In this document: positions 33,365 through 42,691 of the stretch, in pieces
Numbering within the stretch: position 1 is the first letter of the stretch
Layout: each line of letters begins with the position of its first letter
Origin: Candidatus Saganbacteria bacterium
GTDB taxonomy: Bacteria; Margulisbacteria; WOR-1; O2-12-FULL-45-9
Direction of reading: 5' to 3'
Assembly (NCBI GenBank): GCA_013204645.1
Contig: JABMSE010000039.1
Coordinates: 1-48,496, forward strand
DNA: 48,496 nt
Position numbers and translations under genes: made by a program
The notes under the pieces: model-generated
Databases searched by the model: none
What the model was told of the DNA's origin: nothing
What the model saw: only the letters and a program-made list of their open reading frames with translations

Positions 33365-34534
33365 CTATACAACCTCAAATAAGTTTATAATCTTGCTTAC
33401 ATAATCTTGCCAAGATAAGAAGGGAACATTTTTAGGCGATTTTTTGCTTTCCTTGTTAAAAATCATATCCTCTATTTTTAAAGAGAGGGCTAAAGGATCA
33501 AAGGGAGCATAATAGGTGGCATTATCTCTACACATTTCTCGGTTAACCTTTGTGTCAGCTGCAATTATCGGAAGTCCCGCTATTTGCGCTTCTAAAAGTG
33601 GATAGCCAAAGGATTCACACCAGGAAGGGAAAACAAAAATATCCGCTATTCTATATAAATTCGTTATGGAATCAGAAGGGATTCGGCCCAGCACGATAAC
33701 CTCATCTTCTATTTTCAAAAATTCGATTAATCGCTCATATCCGATTACAACCTTTGGCCGATCAGCTTGTGCGATGGTTAAAAGAAGTTTGATCCTAATT
33801 CCTTTATCCTTCAATATTTTTATTGCCCTAAACAAAATCTCGAATCCCTTATGCGGAGCAGGATGAGACACATAAAGCAATTTTATCTCCCCAGCTGTCT
33901 TTTCTAACATTTTCACGACATCGCCTTTGAGTTCGTGGGTGTCATGCAAAAACTTATTTGAATCAATGGCATGTGGAATCACACAGAACTTATCCTTTGG
34001 AATTTGAGGATAAATTGCGGAAATCATTTCGCGCATACTATTGGTTGGAGTAACAACGATTTCTGAAGCCATCATCGCACGATAAGCCAGTCTTCTGCGC
34101 AGTAATGTTAGCGCTTTTTCTGCCATGTTAATTTTTTGCATATATGGCTTCGAGAAATAAAGGGCGTTCCTTTGAAATACAATTTGTTTGCACCTGGTTT
34201 TTATGGGACCGAAATTTAAAATGGAAAGAATAATATCTATTTTATGTTTTCTGACCAGACTAGGGACACAAATCTGATGCCAATAAAATGCATGGAAGAG
34301 AGATTTCCTAACAAAAGAAATAGGATAAACATGAACATTTGGAGCAGAAGAAATTAACTTTGCGACGTCAGAATCAACATAAATGAAATATTCCCTTTTT
34401 TTGTCGACTTCTCCGAGGGCAGAAACAAAACCCCTTAGATGGCGCAACCCTCCGCCCATTTTTGCCGCGACGGCATTGACTAAAATCTTCAAGGAACCAC
34501 CAGACGGTTTTATTAATAATACTTTTGTTTTCAT
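33365..34534 (-). CDS. Glycosyltransferase family 4
   Basis: This GT-B enzyme has the N-terminal segment LKILVNAVAAKMGGGLRHLRG and the C-terminal donor-binding region IKLLYVSHPAPHKGFEILF, with FVFPSWCESFGYPLLEAQIAGLPIIA near the end (read as overlapping motifs). The final E-x-x-G/E7 pattern is intact. Typical relatives begin at the LKILVNA segment, so the 14-residue extension from the ATG is doubtful; a TTG at 34492 preceded by GGTGG is an alternative start. It follows a broken glycosyltransferase remnant. The sugar specificity is unknown. Confidence 0.88.
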   Translation of the reverse strand: MKTKVLLIKPSGGSLKILVNAVAAKMGGGLRHLRGFVSALGEVDKKREYFIYVDSDVAKLISSAPNVHVYPISFVRKSLFHAFYWHQICVPSLVRKHKIDIILSILNFGPIKTRCKQIVFQRNALYFSKPYMQKINMAEKALTLLRRRLAYRAMMASEIVVTPTNSMREMISAIYPQIPKDKFCVIPHAIDSNKFLHDTHELKGDVVKMLEKTAGEIKLLYVSHPAPHKGFEILFRAIKILKDKGIRIKLLLTIAQADRPKVVIGYERLIEFLKIEDEVIVLGRIPSDSITNLYRIADIFVFPSWCESFGYPLLEAQIAGLPIIAADTKVNREMCRDNATYYAPFDPLALSLKIEDMIFNKESKKSPKNVPFLSWQDYVSKIINLFEVV

Positions 34535-34536
34535 TC

Positions 34537-34864
34537 TTAAATTCCTTTAAGGCCTATACACCTTACTCGTTCTAGTTCCAGTTTTTTCAAAAACATTCCG
34601 GCTTTAGCAAATAGGGGGGGACTGCCAACCATTTGCGCCTAAAAACTCTAAGCGTTTTTGAAAAGAAAAGTAGCTGACCTTAACCCCATCAACATCTACT
34701 TCACAATTTTCAAAAACCTTCCCTTCCAAGTTGATATTGGTCGTATAAACCGTGATATCAATCCCCTTTTCTACCAAGGCTTTGTTTAATCCATGGATAA
34801 AAGAGGTGGGACCACCTTGCTGAAAGGCCGGCCAATAACTCGGTGCTATGCATAATATTTTCAT
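34537..34864 (-). pseudogene. Frameshifted N-terminal remnant of a GT4 glycosyltransferase
   Basis: The ORF begins like a normal GT4 (MKILCIAPSYWPAFQQGGPT, HGLNKALVEKGIDITVYTTN) but stops after 86 residues at a run of seven C on the coding strand. Removing one C restores the frame to QSPLFAKAGMFLKKLELERV and on to a TAA at 34537-34539, two bases before the next gene's ATG. That tidy junction suggests the restored frame was once used. Even so, the product would be about 108 residues against the usual ~380, so the gene is truncated as well as frameshifted. A sequencing error in the homopolymer cannot be excluded. Confidence 0.75.
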
Positions 34865-34879
34865 ATACTTAAAGTACGC

Positions 34880-35599
34880 TTACTTTACCAGACGACCAAA
34901 AAGGTTAGCTCTGATGCCTGACAAGCCCTCAAATCTATTAACCACTCTTTCATAAATCATACCAAAGAAAAACAACAAACAATTAAACATAAAATACGAT
35001 GGTTCTTTTTCAACAGGTTGGATTTCAACTAAATTAAAGCCAACTTTATGTGCAATTGTTTTGATTTTTGATAAGCTATTGATTCGGTAAAAAGTTGGAT
35101 AGGTCATCTTATGCGGCCTGGCTGCCAATCCTCGCATACGATCCGCTAATAAAGCATGCAACCAATGCGGGGTGTTCCGGCTAAATAAGGTGACATAATG
35201 ATACATGTTAGGGGTCCTAAAAAAGAATGAACCGCCAGGACGTAAAACCCGGAAAACCTCTCTCAAGAGATATTCTGGATCTTTTAAATGCTCAAATACG
35301 TAATCTGCCCATGCCAGGTCAAAGTAATTATCCGGAAAAGGGAGATTCTTCCCATCAATTATATAGGCCTCATCCAGATCAGAATTTTTTAATACTTCCG
35401 GGTCCACATCAATTCCCACCACCTTCTCTACTTTTCCTCTGAGAGATTTCTCTTTTCTTTCTGATGTCGTCCCGGCACCAACATTGAGAACCTTAAAATC
35501 AAAGCTTAGGCAACTTCCTATCCAATTATAAAAAGCTAATGTTCCATCATAGCTCTTATCAGGATAATATTTGCGCTTCAATTTATTTGTTAAGGACAT
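34880..35599 (-). CDS. Class I SAM-dependent methyltransferase (type 11)
   Basis: The Rossmann-fold motifs are clear: KVLNVGAGTTSERKE (motif I, ~residue 36), VVGIDVDPEVL, NLPFPDNYFDLAWADYVFEHL and REVFRVLRPGGSFFFRTPN. A C-terminal hydrophobic segment follows (FMFNCLLFFFGMIYERVV). At 239 residues it is typical. Its position between glycosyltransferase genes and the UDP-sugar dehydrogenase points to a glycan substrate, probably a sugar O-methylation; this is inferred from context only. Confidence 0.85.
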   Translation of the reverse strand: MSLTNKLKRKYYPDKSYDGTLAFYNWIGSCLSFDFKVLNVGAGTTSERKEKSLRGKVEKVVGIDVDPEVLKNSDLDEAYIIDGKNLPFPDNYFDLAWADYVFEHLKDPEYLLREVFRVLRPGGSFFFRTPNMYHYVTLFSRNTPHWLHALLADRMRGLAARPHKMTYPTFYRINSLSKIKTIAHKVGFNLVEIQPVEKEPSYFMFNCLLFFFGMIYERVVNRFEGLSGIRANLFGRLVK

Positions 35600-35627
35600 A
35601 TATATTTCGTTGCCCCGGTGAATTCAC

Positions 35628-36923
35628 TTAAGCCTTATGGATCTTTCTATTGATCTTGGCGCTGTTTTTGAAGGCATTTCTTGTGTCAACAATGAGCCTG
35701 GCATGTTTTGTGATAAAATCATAATCATAAATTGAATGATCTGTTGCCAACAATACTAGATCGGTACTTTGAAGGCTTTTCTTGTTTATTGCAATAGAAT
35801 TTTTGTGTTTTTTTGAGCCGGGCAATTTGTATTTTCTAATGTAAGGATCATTATAGGATACTTTTGCACCATTATGTTCTAAAAGCCCGATAAGCTTAAG
35901 GGAGGGGGATTCTCGCATATCATCAATATCCTTCTTATATGCCAGACCCAGGATCAAAACCTTGGATCCCTTTATAGGTTTCCCGACTTTATTTAGCGCG
36001 GAAATTACCTTTTCAACCACAAAATAAGGCATATTAGTATTAATCTCCCCCGCCAGCTCAATAAATTTAGTGGCAAAACCATATTGGCGTGCTTTCCAGG
36101 TAAGATAAAAAGGATCAATAGGAATACAGTGCCCCCCCAAACCCGGGCCCGGATAAAACGCCTGAAAACCAAAAGGCTTTGTCTTGGCTGCAGCAATCAC
36201 TTCCCAGATATCAATATCCATTTTATCAAAAAGGATCTTTAGCTCATTTACTAACGCAATATTAACAGCGCGATAGATATTTTCTAAAAGCTTAGCCGCT
36301 TCTGCTACTTTTGTAGATGAAACTGGAACAGTTTTAACTACAATAGAATCATAAAGCGCTTGGGCAACTTTAAGGCATTTTTTTGTGCAGCCGCCTACGA
36401 CTTTTGGCATAGTTGATGTTGAATGCTTCTTATTCCCCGGATCTTCTCGCTCCGGAGAAAAGGCAAGAAAAAAGTCAGCTCCCACTTTTAATCCGCTTTT
36501 TTCAAGCCTCGGTTTAATCTCTTCATCAGTTGTTCCCGGATAAGTTGTTGATTCAAGAACTATAAGCTGGCCGGCTTTCAGATGCCTGGCAATTGCTTCA
36601 GCTGCATTAATAACATACGAGAGATCCGGCTCCCTGCGCTTGCCAAGCGGGGTGGGAACACAAATAATTATACAATCCATTTTTTTCAGCTGCTCAAAAT
36701 CACTGGTAGGAACTACCCCGACCACAAGCCTATCCGGGATATATTTTATATAGCTCTTTTTCTTTTTAATACAAGCAACCTTTTTCCTGTCAACATCAAA
36801 TCCGGTAACGGAAAAGCCGGCCTTAGCAAATTCAATTGCCAGCGGAAGGCCAACATATCCCAACCCTATGATGCCGATATTAGCTTTTCTTTCTTTTATT
36901 TTATCCAGTATTTTGCGAAACAT
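35628..36923 (-). CDS. UDP-sugar 6-dehydrogenase, WbpA/UDP-GlcNAc dehydrogenase type
   Basis: The enzyme oxidises a UDP-hexose (probably UDP-GlcNAc or a related HexNAc) to the uronic acid with two NAD+. The N-terminal NAD-binding motif is IGIIGLGYVGLPLAIEFA. SPEREDPGN matches the WbpA subgroup rather than UDP-glucose dehydrogenase. The catalytic cysteine lies in PGLGGHCIPIDPFYL, and the C-terminal domain has VLILGLAYKKDIDDMRESPS. At 431 residues it is full length. Its product would fit amidation by the AsnB-type enzyme in the same locus. Confidence 0.92.
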   Translation of the reverse strand: MFRKILDKIKERKANIGIIGLGYVGLPLAIEFAKAGFSVTGFDVDRKKVACIKKKKSYIKYIPDRLVVGVVPTSDFEQLKKMDCIIICVPTPLGKRREPDLSYVINAAEAIARHLKAGQLIVLESTTYPGTTDEEIKPRLEKSGLKVGADFFLAFSPEREDPGNKKHSTSTMPKVVGGCTKKCLKVAQALYDSIVVKTVPVSSTKVAEAAKLLENIYRAVNIALVNELKILFDKMDIDIWEVIAAAKTKPFGFQAFYPGPGLGGHCIPIDPFYLTWKARQYGFATKFIELAGEINTNMPYFVVEKVISALNKVGKPIKGSKVLILGLAYKKDIDDMRESPSLKLIGLLEHNGAKVSYNDPYIRKYKLPGSKKHKNSIAINKKSLQSTDLVLLATDHSIYDYDFITKHARLIVDTRNAFKNSAKINRKIHKA

Positions 36924-36928
36924 GGTAT

Positions 36929-37876
36929 TTATTGTGTTTGTCCCAACGGTTTTTCCAGCTCAGAAACCAAAAATCCTCCCATTTTAAAATGATGGGTTAA
37001 AAATCTATTAACTTTATTGGGAATTATTCCCTGGACGGCTTGTTTAACCGAGCCAGCCGGCAGCAAGAGCAGATCCGCTTTTGGCCCATATACCGACACA
37101 TAGTTAACCTTCAAAAAAGTTCTACAGAAAGAGCCCCATTCATCCCTAGTATAATAGCGTGCAATTGCTCCGTCCGTATAAGACTGAACTGTTTTATGCA
37201 ACGATCCGGTTTTCAGTAACTTCCCGGAAAGAATTCCGCGAAGAATTCCGCACAAATAATAATTCCACCAACCCCGATAATAAACCATTATTACTGCTTT
37301 ACCCCCTGGTCTCAAGACGCGCCCTATTTCTTTTAAAATATGGCTCGTATTTGCCGAATGGTGGATAACCCCCCAGCTCCAAACAAAATCAAAACTATTA
37401 TCATCAAATTTTAAGCTTTCGGCATCCATTTTAGCAATATTAGCCTTAAGCCCAAAAACCCCCATGCGCTTGCTGGTGCTTTCAATTGCATGATCAGTAA
37501 GGTCTATCCCGGTAAAGGTTTTGGCATGGCTTGCTAAAAGTTGGGCATGGCTGCCATTGCCAACCCCTATCTCTAAAACATCTTTATCCTTAAGAGAAGA
37601 AAAATCAATAAACTCATCAAAGGGAATGCTCTTTTTGCCATCCAAAAAATCACTCGCTGCACAAAAAAACCGCTTATCGATTTCCTGATAATACTCTCGG
37701 GTAAATTTTTTAAATGGCAGATCTTTTTCCCAATCATAGGACATGGGATTGTTCTGCCACCAACCATAATTCAGGGATTGCCATTTTTGCTCTTCTTCTT
37801 TTGTTTTGGGCAATTGGGTGGGAACATTTAAATCCTCAACAATATTTCTATCAAATGGTTTGCTTCTACCAAACAT
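36929..37876 (-). CDS. Class I SAM-dependent methyltransferase
   Basis: The start is strongly supported by AAGGAGG at 5 nt. After an N-terminal segment with WQSLNYGWWQNNPMSYDW, typical of sugar-locus methyltransferases, come DVLEIGVGNGSHAQLL (motif I), FTGIDLTDHAIE, LKFDDNSFDFVWSWGVIHH and IGRVLRPGGKAVIMVYYRG. The 315-residue length includes an extra C-terminal region that may bind the acceptor. It is likely to methylate a sugar or glycan intermediate. It ends 5 nt before the dehydrogenase gene. Confidence 0.85.
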   Translation of the reverse strand: MFGRSKPFDRNIVEDLNVPTQLPKTKEEEQKWQSLNYGWWQNNPMSYDWEKDLPFKKFTREYYQEIDKRFFCAASDFLDGKKSIPFDEFIDFSSLKDKDVLEIGVGNGSHAQLLASHAKTFTGIDLTDHAIESTSKRMGVFGLKANIAKMDAESLKFDDNSFDFVWSWGVIHHSANTSHILKEIGRVLRPGGKAVIMVYYRGWWNYYLCGILRGILSGKLLKTGSLHKTVQSYTDGAIARYYTRDEWGSFCRTFLKVNYVSVYGPKADLLLLPAGSVKQAVQGIIPNKVNRFLTHHFKMGGFLVSELEKPLGQTQ

Positions 37877-37919
37877 GAAAGCCTCCTTTAAACTCTTCGT
37901 TTAAAATTTCTCATTAGCC

Positions 37920-38954
37920 TCAGACCCATCTCAATTCTTTATTTATCTGTTTTTTCTCAATAAGATATTTTAGCTGCGATAGTCTGTTGCATTTGCGGCC
38001 GCGAAACATTTCTTCTGTAAAATTAATCTTATTGAAAAAATCAACCAGCTCGTGCCCTCCCCGATCCAGCCCCCACTGTGGCTTATAGTAGTCCTTTAAA
38101 ACAGTTAATATCTTTTTGAATCCGACCTTGTATGTCCTAGCATCTGAACCATGCTCTCCGGTAAAGACCAGGGAGCTCCCAGCCACCGTCTTCTGTGCAG
38201 CTTGGGCCAGGTTACGCACAGTGTAATTACCATCCTTTATTCCCACATTGAACGACTGGTTAGAGACCAGTCCTTTCGGGGCGGAAATGCCAGCTATAAA
38301 AGCGCTGCACACATCCTGAATATGCACAACCGGCCTCCAGGGAGAGCCATCGCTCTTGATCTCGATCTTACCGGTAGTGTAAGCACAGGCAACCAGATTG
38401 TTAAAAACAATATCACAGCGCAGCCGGGGACTGACACCAAATACAGTCGACGGCCTAAAACATACTACGGTAAAATTATCAGACCCTAAATCTTTAAGTC
38501 GGCATTCTGCTTCCCACTTTGTTCGGGCATAGGCTGTAAGAGGATTTTTATCACTTTTATCTTCGTCCAGCTCGTCATCAAGCTCAGAAATTCCGTACAT
38601 GCTTTGCGAAGAAGAATAAATAAAATGGCTAACTCCGCTCTCTTTGGCCAGTCTAGCTAATTTTATAGTAGCTTTACAATTTATTTGTTCGGTTAACGAT
38701 GGATCAAATTCACCTAAAGGATCATTGGAAAGCGCTGCCAGATGAATAATAGCATCAATTCCGGCCAGATCACTCTTTTCAATATCGCGAATATCTTTGA
38801 TCGTCTGGCGTGTAACATTTTTTGTTACTGCCGAAATATCGCATCCCCTATAAAACCCAGTATCAAAACCGACAACCCCATATCCTTTTTCAGCCAGTCT
38901 CTTAGTTAAAACCAGGCCTATATAGCCAAGATTCCCCGTCACTAAAACATTCAT
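37920..38954 (-). CDS. NAD-dependent epimerase/dehydratase (extended SDR)
   Basis: This extended SDR has the nucleotide-binding motif VTGNLGYIGLVLTKRL, the catalytic serine in FIYSSSQSMYG and the Y-x-x-x-K motif in YARTKWEAE. Adjacent text reads VVCFRPSTVFGVSPR. It resembles sugar-nucleotide epimerases of O-antigen loci and probably acts on the GDP- or dTDP-activated sugar made here. It overlaps the start of nothing, but its ATG lies 4 nt inside the end of the HddC-GmhB fusion gene, so the two are translationally coupled. The exact substrate is unknown. Confidence 0.88.
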   Translation of the reverse strand: MNVLVTGNLGYIGLVLTKRLAEKGYGVVGFDTGFYRGCDISAVTKNVTRQTIKDIRDIEKSDLAGIDAIIHLAALSNDPLGEFDPSLTEQINCKATIKLARLAKESGVSHFIYSSSQSMYGISELDDELDEDKSDKNPLTAYARTKWEAECRLKDLGSDNFTVVCFRPSTVFGVSPRLRCDIVFNNLVACAYTTGKIEIKSDGSPWRPVVHIQDVCSAFIAGISAPKGLVSNQSFNVGIKDGNYTVRNLAQAAQKTVAGSSLVFTGEHGSDARTYKVGFKKILTVLKDYYKPQWGLDRGGHELVDFFNKINFTEEMFRGRKCNRLSQLKYLIEKKQINKELRWV

Positions 38955-40150
38955 TCTATTTTTTCTCCCAAGATTTTTGTCACAGCATCCCGCAAATTTT
39001 GTTCTCCTGAAACATGCATATATTTGCAGCCTGCGGCTTTCGCAGCCTGTTCATCGCGCTCATCATCACCAACAAAATAAGTACGTGACAAATCCAGATA
39101 CAAGTCCCGTTGTGCCGCAAAGAACATCCCTGGCAGTGGCTTGCGACACTGGCAGCCATCATCCCAGTGATGGGGACAATGATAAATAGCATCAATCTTT
39201 CCTCCGGCAGATTCCATATCCTTTTTCATTTGTTCATGAAGAATATGCAGATCGCTTTCGCTCATCATGCCCCTGGTTATTCCTGCCTGGTTGGTCACAA
39301 TAATCACTCTGTAGCCAGCTTGGGTAAGCATTGCAATTGCCTCTTTGCTTCCGGGAAGCCATTTGAACTCATCCCAGGTCTTAACATACTGGGCTTTAGG
39401 GGCTTTTTTGTTAAGGACACCGTCCCGGTCAAGAATAATTGACGGTTTAAACCGCAAAAATTCTTTTGTCATTTCCAAACGATCAAACGACCCCACGCTG
39501 TAGTAGCGATGATCAGAAACATAGGCAGCTAATTGTTTTTCCTCTGCCAGACGCGGATAGACCATGGTTTCAAATAAAATATTTTCCTCGGGTAAAAGGT
39601 CCAGCACTGACTTATCAATGATCGCGTAACAAATATCCACTCCCTGCAAATCTTTAGCGGTACGAGTTTTATCGTACTTAATAATAAACCCATTATCATC
39701 TACGATCACATTATCTTTAGTATATTTGTCCTTATTAGAATAAACCGTGAGCTGGGCTTTTACTTTCTTTTTCTTGTAATGTTGCCACATATCCTCTAGA
39801 TTAAGCGGCCAGTAATTGTCACAATACATCAGCAGAAAACAAGGATCAATCTTTTTCGCGGCAAGTCTGATACGCGTGCCAGTATCATTTTCCTCGTCAG
39901 TAACAGAATATTCTATTTCTATACCAAATTTTTTGCCGTCGCCAAAATAATCCTTTACCACGTCAGGAAGATATCCAAGCAAAAGCAAAACCTTTTGAAT
40001 TCCCTGATCACGCAAACTCTCAATAAGATATTCCAAAAAGGGCTTCCCATGGAATTCGATCATGGGTTTTGGCCTAGTATCGGTAAGCGGCTTAAGGCGC
40101 GTGCCTCGACCACCAGCCAGAATGACAGCTTGCTTAAGATAGTTTTTCAT
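38951..40150 (-). CDS. Fusion of HddC-like nucleotidyltransferase and GmhB-like heptose phosphatase
   Basis: Residues 1-~235 are a sugar-phosphate nucleotidyltransferase (QAVILAGGRGTRLKPLTDTR, KPMIEFHGKPFLEYL), as in HddC, which makes GDP-D-glycero-D-manno-heptose from heptose-1-phosphate. Residues ~240-399 are a HAD phosphatase: IILDRDGVLNKKAP holds the D-x-D nucleophile, VIIVTNQAGITRG follows, then a zinc loop CPHHWDDGCQCRKPLPGM and FVGDDERDEQAA. This is the GmhB/HisB-N pattern, which removes the 7-phosphate from heptose-1,7-bisphosphate. The two halves catalyse consecutive steps. HddA is encoded nearby; the isomerase GmhA is not in the window. Confidence 0.9.
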   Translation of the reverse strand: MKNYLKQAVILAGGRGTRLKPLTDTRPKPMIEFHGKPFLEYLIESLRDQGIQKVLLLLGYLPDVVKDYFGDGKKFGIEIEYSVTDEENDTGTRIRLAAKKIDPCFLLMYCDNYWPLNLEDMWQHYKKKKVKAQLTVYSNKDKYTKDNVIVDDNGFIIKYDKTRTAKDLQGVDICYAIIDKSVLDLLPEENILFETMVYPRLAEEKQLAAYVSDHRYYSVGSFDRLEMTKEFLRFKPSIILDRDGVLNKKAPKAQYVKTWDEFKWLPGSKEAIAMLTQAGYRVIIVTNQAGITRGMMSESDLHILHEQMKKDMESAGGKIDAIYHCPHHWDDGCQCRKPLPGMFFAAQRDLYLDLSRTYFVGDDERDEQAAKAAGCKYMHVSGEQNLRDAVTKILGEKIE

Positions 40151-40170
40151 ATTTTAAAACCTTATCCTGC

Positions 40171-41373
40171 CTAAATCAAATTTATCGGCAATACAATTTG
40201 TTTTGGGGCCAGTTGGTCCAGGCTGCGCAAAATCGATCGAGCAAAATTCAATCCGGTAACAACCACGGTAGAATTTTTGAAATCCTTAATTTTGGAAGGA
40301 TGTTTAATGCTAACTGGCAAATTCAAATAATAGAGTCCATCTTTTTCATTGTTTTCATCTGCTATGCACCTAAAAGAAGAGAAATCACTTTTTAAATGGT
40401 AACCTAAAATAGGAAGCAGGCTTCCGGCCCCATATCCATAAATTATTTCTCCATTTAAAGACTTAAGTAATTTGGTCGTGCTTTCCATCATCTTCTTAAA
40501 TACCCTATATTTATTTATTATTTCCTCAAGGGTTATCTTTTGTGGCATCGATTTCTCTTTTTTTTGATCGCTCTTCTTAAAAGCAACCATCATAGATCCC
40601 CAATAATAATCATTCATTTCAAAATTGATCAGTTCACAGTTTAACTCTCTTAACAAGTAAGTAAATGAGCGTAAGGAAAAATAATGGAGATGGTGATGGA
40701 AAATCAGATCGAATCTATAATTCTCTATCAATCTATCAAATCCTGGAAACTGAAATACAAATAATGTGTTGCTATCCACGCTGGCAAGTATTTTGCCCAA
40801 AAAAGCTTTGGGATCAACTATATGTTCTAAGACGTGGCTACTTAGTACAAGGGTGTTTCCCGCTTTTTTATATAAATTAGAATCAACATTCTCAAAAAAA
40901 TCGCCTATGATCTTAATTTTGTCCGAAGACAATTCCTGCTCCTTCCCCTTCAATATAGGATCAATCCCCAAAAGATGATCGGCCTTATCAGCTAATCGAT
41001 CTAACAAATAAAGATCATTACAACCTAGTTCAATAATGTTTTTATATCTATCGTTACCTGTTACTCTGTGAATAAAATCTAAGAACAAATCATTGCTCTT
41101 TGGGCTCATGCTTTTAGATGTCCTAAATGAATAATCGCTTCCATACAAAACTTCTGGATCAACCACATTAGATAATTGGGCATGTCCACATTCATCACAA
41201 ACATGAAAAGATTGGTCAATTAAGCCTAATCCTCCCTCTACTTTTTCCTTTACAAAAACATCCGTCAGCGGTAAAGATGGCAGTTCAATTATTGGATCGG
41301 CTAGCGTTTTTTCACACAGCGCACACTTGGTCTTAGTTTTATAGGAAACATTTCTAAATATATCTAGATTCAT
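40171..41373 (-). CDS. Sugar C-methyltransferase, three-domain type (TylCIII/NovU-like)
   Basis: The track start at 41397 is a TTG inside the previous gene. The ATG at 41373 lies two bases after that gene's stop and gives MNLDIFRNVSYKTK, so it is preferred. The N-terminal zinc-binding domain has CALCEKTLADPIIELPSLPL and CDECGHAQLS; the SAM domain has NIIELGCNDLYLLDRLADK and LVLSSHVLEHIVDPKAFL; the C-terminal domain has IYGYGAGSLLPILGYH. This is the Methyltransf_13/23/14 layout of sugar C-3 methyltransferases. It is next to an RmlC-like cupin, which fits a keto-sugar substrate. Confidence 0.87.
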   Translation of the reverse strand: MNLDIFRNVSYKTKTKCALCEKTLADPIIELPSLPLTDVFVKEKVEGGLGLIDQSFHVCDECGHAQLSNVVDPEVLYGSDYSFRTSKSMSPKSNDLFLDFIHRVTGNDRYKNIIELGCNDLYLLDRLADKADHLLGIDPILKGKEQELSSDKIKIIGDFFENVDSNLYKKAGNTLVLSSHVLEHIVDPKAFLGKILASVDSNTLFVFQFPGFDRLIENYRFDLIFHHHLHYFSLRSFTYLLRELNCELINFEMNDYYWGSMMVAFKKSDQKKEKSMPQKITLEEIINKYRVFKKMMESTTKLLKSLNGEIIYGYGAGSLLPILGYHLKSDFSSFRCIADENNEKDGLYYLNLPVSIKHPSKIKDFKNSTVVVTGLNFARSILRSLDQLAPKQIVLPINLI

Positions 41374-41375
41374 TA

Positions 41376-41825
41376 TTACCCGTGCTTTATACCCCAATCA
41401 TAAGGGATATCTTTACTAAAAGGGGGAAGATAAATCATTTCATCTTTGCGATGAGGTTCTGTAGCGCAATTTGCCAGGATGACCATTTTATCTCCGTAGG
41501 CTTTATATCCATTGACGATGCCAGGGGGAATCTGAACTAGACAATAATTATCTTCTCCAATAAACAGCTCCATTAATTCTCCCCTCGTTTTAGAACCTTC
41601 ACGCCTGTCATAAAGCACCAATTTTACTCGGCCAGAAAGCACCGCATTATTTAGAGTCATGGTTTTATGAATATGCCAAGCCTTAATTGTCCCAGGCCAG
41701 GCACAAGAAAAATAAATCTCTCCAAACTCAATAAAATGGGGATCAGTTCTTTTTAACATGTGCATAATTTTACCGCGCTCATCAGCAATCTGGCGCAAAG
41801 GAACAACCTTAACTCCATCAATCAT
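41376..41825 (-). CDS. RmlC-like cupin (dTDP-4-keto-6-deoxysugar 3,5-epimerase-related)
   Basis: This 149-residue cupin has the RmlC-like start VKVVPLRQIADERGKIMHML, the AWPGTIKAWHIHKTM motif holding the catalytic histidine region, YDRREGSKTRGE, and VQIPPGIVNGYKAYG. Shorter and more divergent than classical RmlC (~180), it may epimerise a different activated sugar, such as a GDP-4-keto-heptose. Its ATG overlaps the stop of the RmlD-like gene (ATGA), so the two are coupled. Confidence 0.85.
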   Translation of the reverse strand: MIDGVKVVPLRQIADERGKIMHMLKRTDPHFIEFGEIYFSCAWPGTIKAWHIHKTMTLNNAVLSGRVKLVLYDRREGSKTRGELMELFIGEDNYCLVQIPPGIVNGYKAYGDKMVILANCATEPHRKDEMIYLPPFSKDIPYDWGIKHG

Positions 41826-42691
41826 AATTTTATCTCCTCCCCAACATATTTTCTGACTGCCTCACGCCAATCAGGCATTGGCCTAGTTAAAACTTTATTT
41901 AATTTGCTATTATCAAGAATTTCACAATCAGGTACAGGTGATTTACGAGAAAAAGCACTTGAATCAACCTCTAAAACTTTAGTGGGCAAACCAGCTGCTT
42001 CTACAATACAGCGCACATAGTCAGCCCGGGACCCACTGCCAGTATTAGCCAAATTAAATACACCTCGCAGCCCCGAGCTCAACATTAGTTGCATAACAGC
42101 AGCTGCTGCATTACCCGTCCAAGTAGGAGAGCCAAATTTGTCGCTGGCACTTTGCATAACTGGCTTTTTTTGCGCTTCACGGACACGGGCCGCAACAAAG
42201 TTTTTTTTATGGTTAACGGTTGCCCCATACATCCAACCCGGGCGAACTATAATACTCTGATCATAAGCCTCCTGAGCAGCCAGCTCACCTTCATACTTAG
42301 TTCTGGCATAAACAGTTTTAAGAACCACCGGATCGGTCTCTCTATAGGCTTTTTTTTCGTCACCAAAAAGACCACAACTGCTTAAATGGACAAACCGGGC
42401 CTTAACCTTTTTGCAGGCAGCAGCCAAATTAGCCACAGCCTTAACATTAATCCGTTCAGCCATTTCAGGATCATCCTCGCAAGGATCAACTAAGGGCCCA
42501 ACAGTATTAATAACACCAAACGGCTTAAGGGAGCTAACACAATCACAAACTGCTAAATGATTAGTAATATCAAGTCGAGGCAAATCAAAAGGGACCGGTT
42601 CAAAAGACTCATTAGCAGAAATGATACGACACATATCATAAGCAAACATTCCTGCCCCACCCATAATTAAAACCTTCTTCTTAGCTGCCAT
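41822..42691 (-). CDS. RmlD-like sugar nucleotide reductase
   Basis: This short SDR has the N-terminal motif VLIMGGAGMFAYDMCRII, FDLPRLDITN and VINTVGPLVDPCEDDPEMA with INVKAVANLAAAC, as in RmlD proteins. The catalytic pair is in VHLSSCGLFGDEKKAY (Ser) and YARTKYEGE (Y-x-x-x-K). RPGWMYG and KFGSPTWTGNAA complete the family pattern. It probably reduces a 4-keto sugar after the RmlC-like step. Its first 11 bases overlap the end of the TylF-like gene. Confidence 0.87.
   Translation of the reverse strand: MAAKKKVLIMGGAGMFAYDMCRIISANESFEPVPFDLPRLDITNHLAVCDCVSSLKPFGVINTVGPLVDPCEDDPEMAERINVKAVANLAAACKKVKARFVHLSSCGLFGDEKKAYRETDPVVLKTVYARTKYEGELAAQEAYDQSIIVRPGWMYGATVNHKKNFVAARVREAQKKPVMQSASDKFGSPTWTGNAAAAVMQLMLSSGLRGVFNLANTGSGSRADYVRCIVEAAGLPTKVLEVDSSAFSRKSPVPDCEILDNSKLNKVLTRPMPDWREAVRKYVGEEIKL

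Noticed and set aside
36121-36150. Phase variation of the UDP-sugar dehydrogenase at its G7 tract
   Set aside because: The tract encodes the conserved GLGGHC active-site motif in frame, so its length is explained by the protein.
41374-41397. TTG start for the C-methyltransferase
   Set aside because: It would lie inside the RmlC-like gene; the ATG at 41373 follows that gene's stop by two bases and matches the family's N-terminus.
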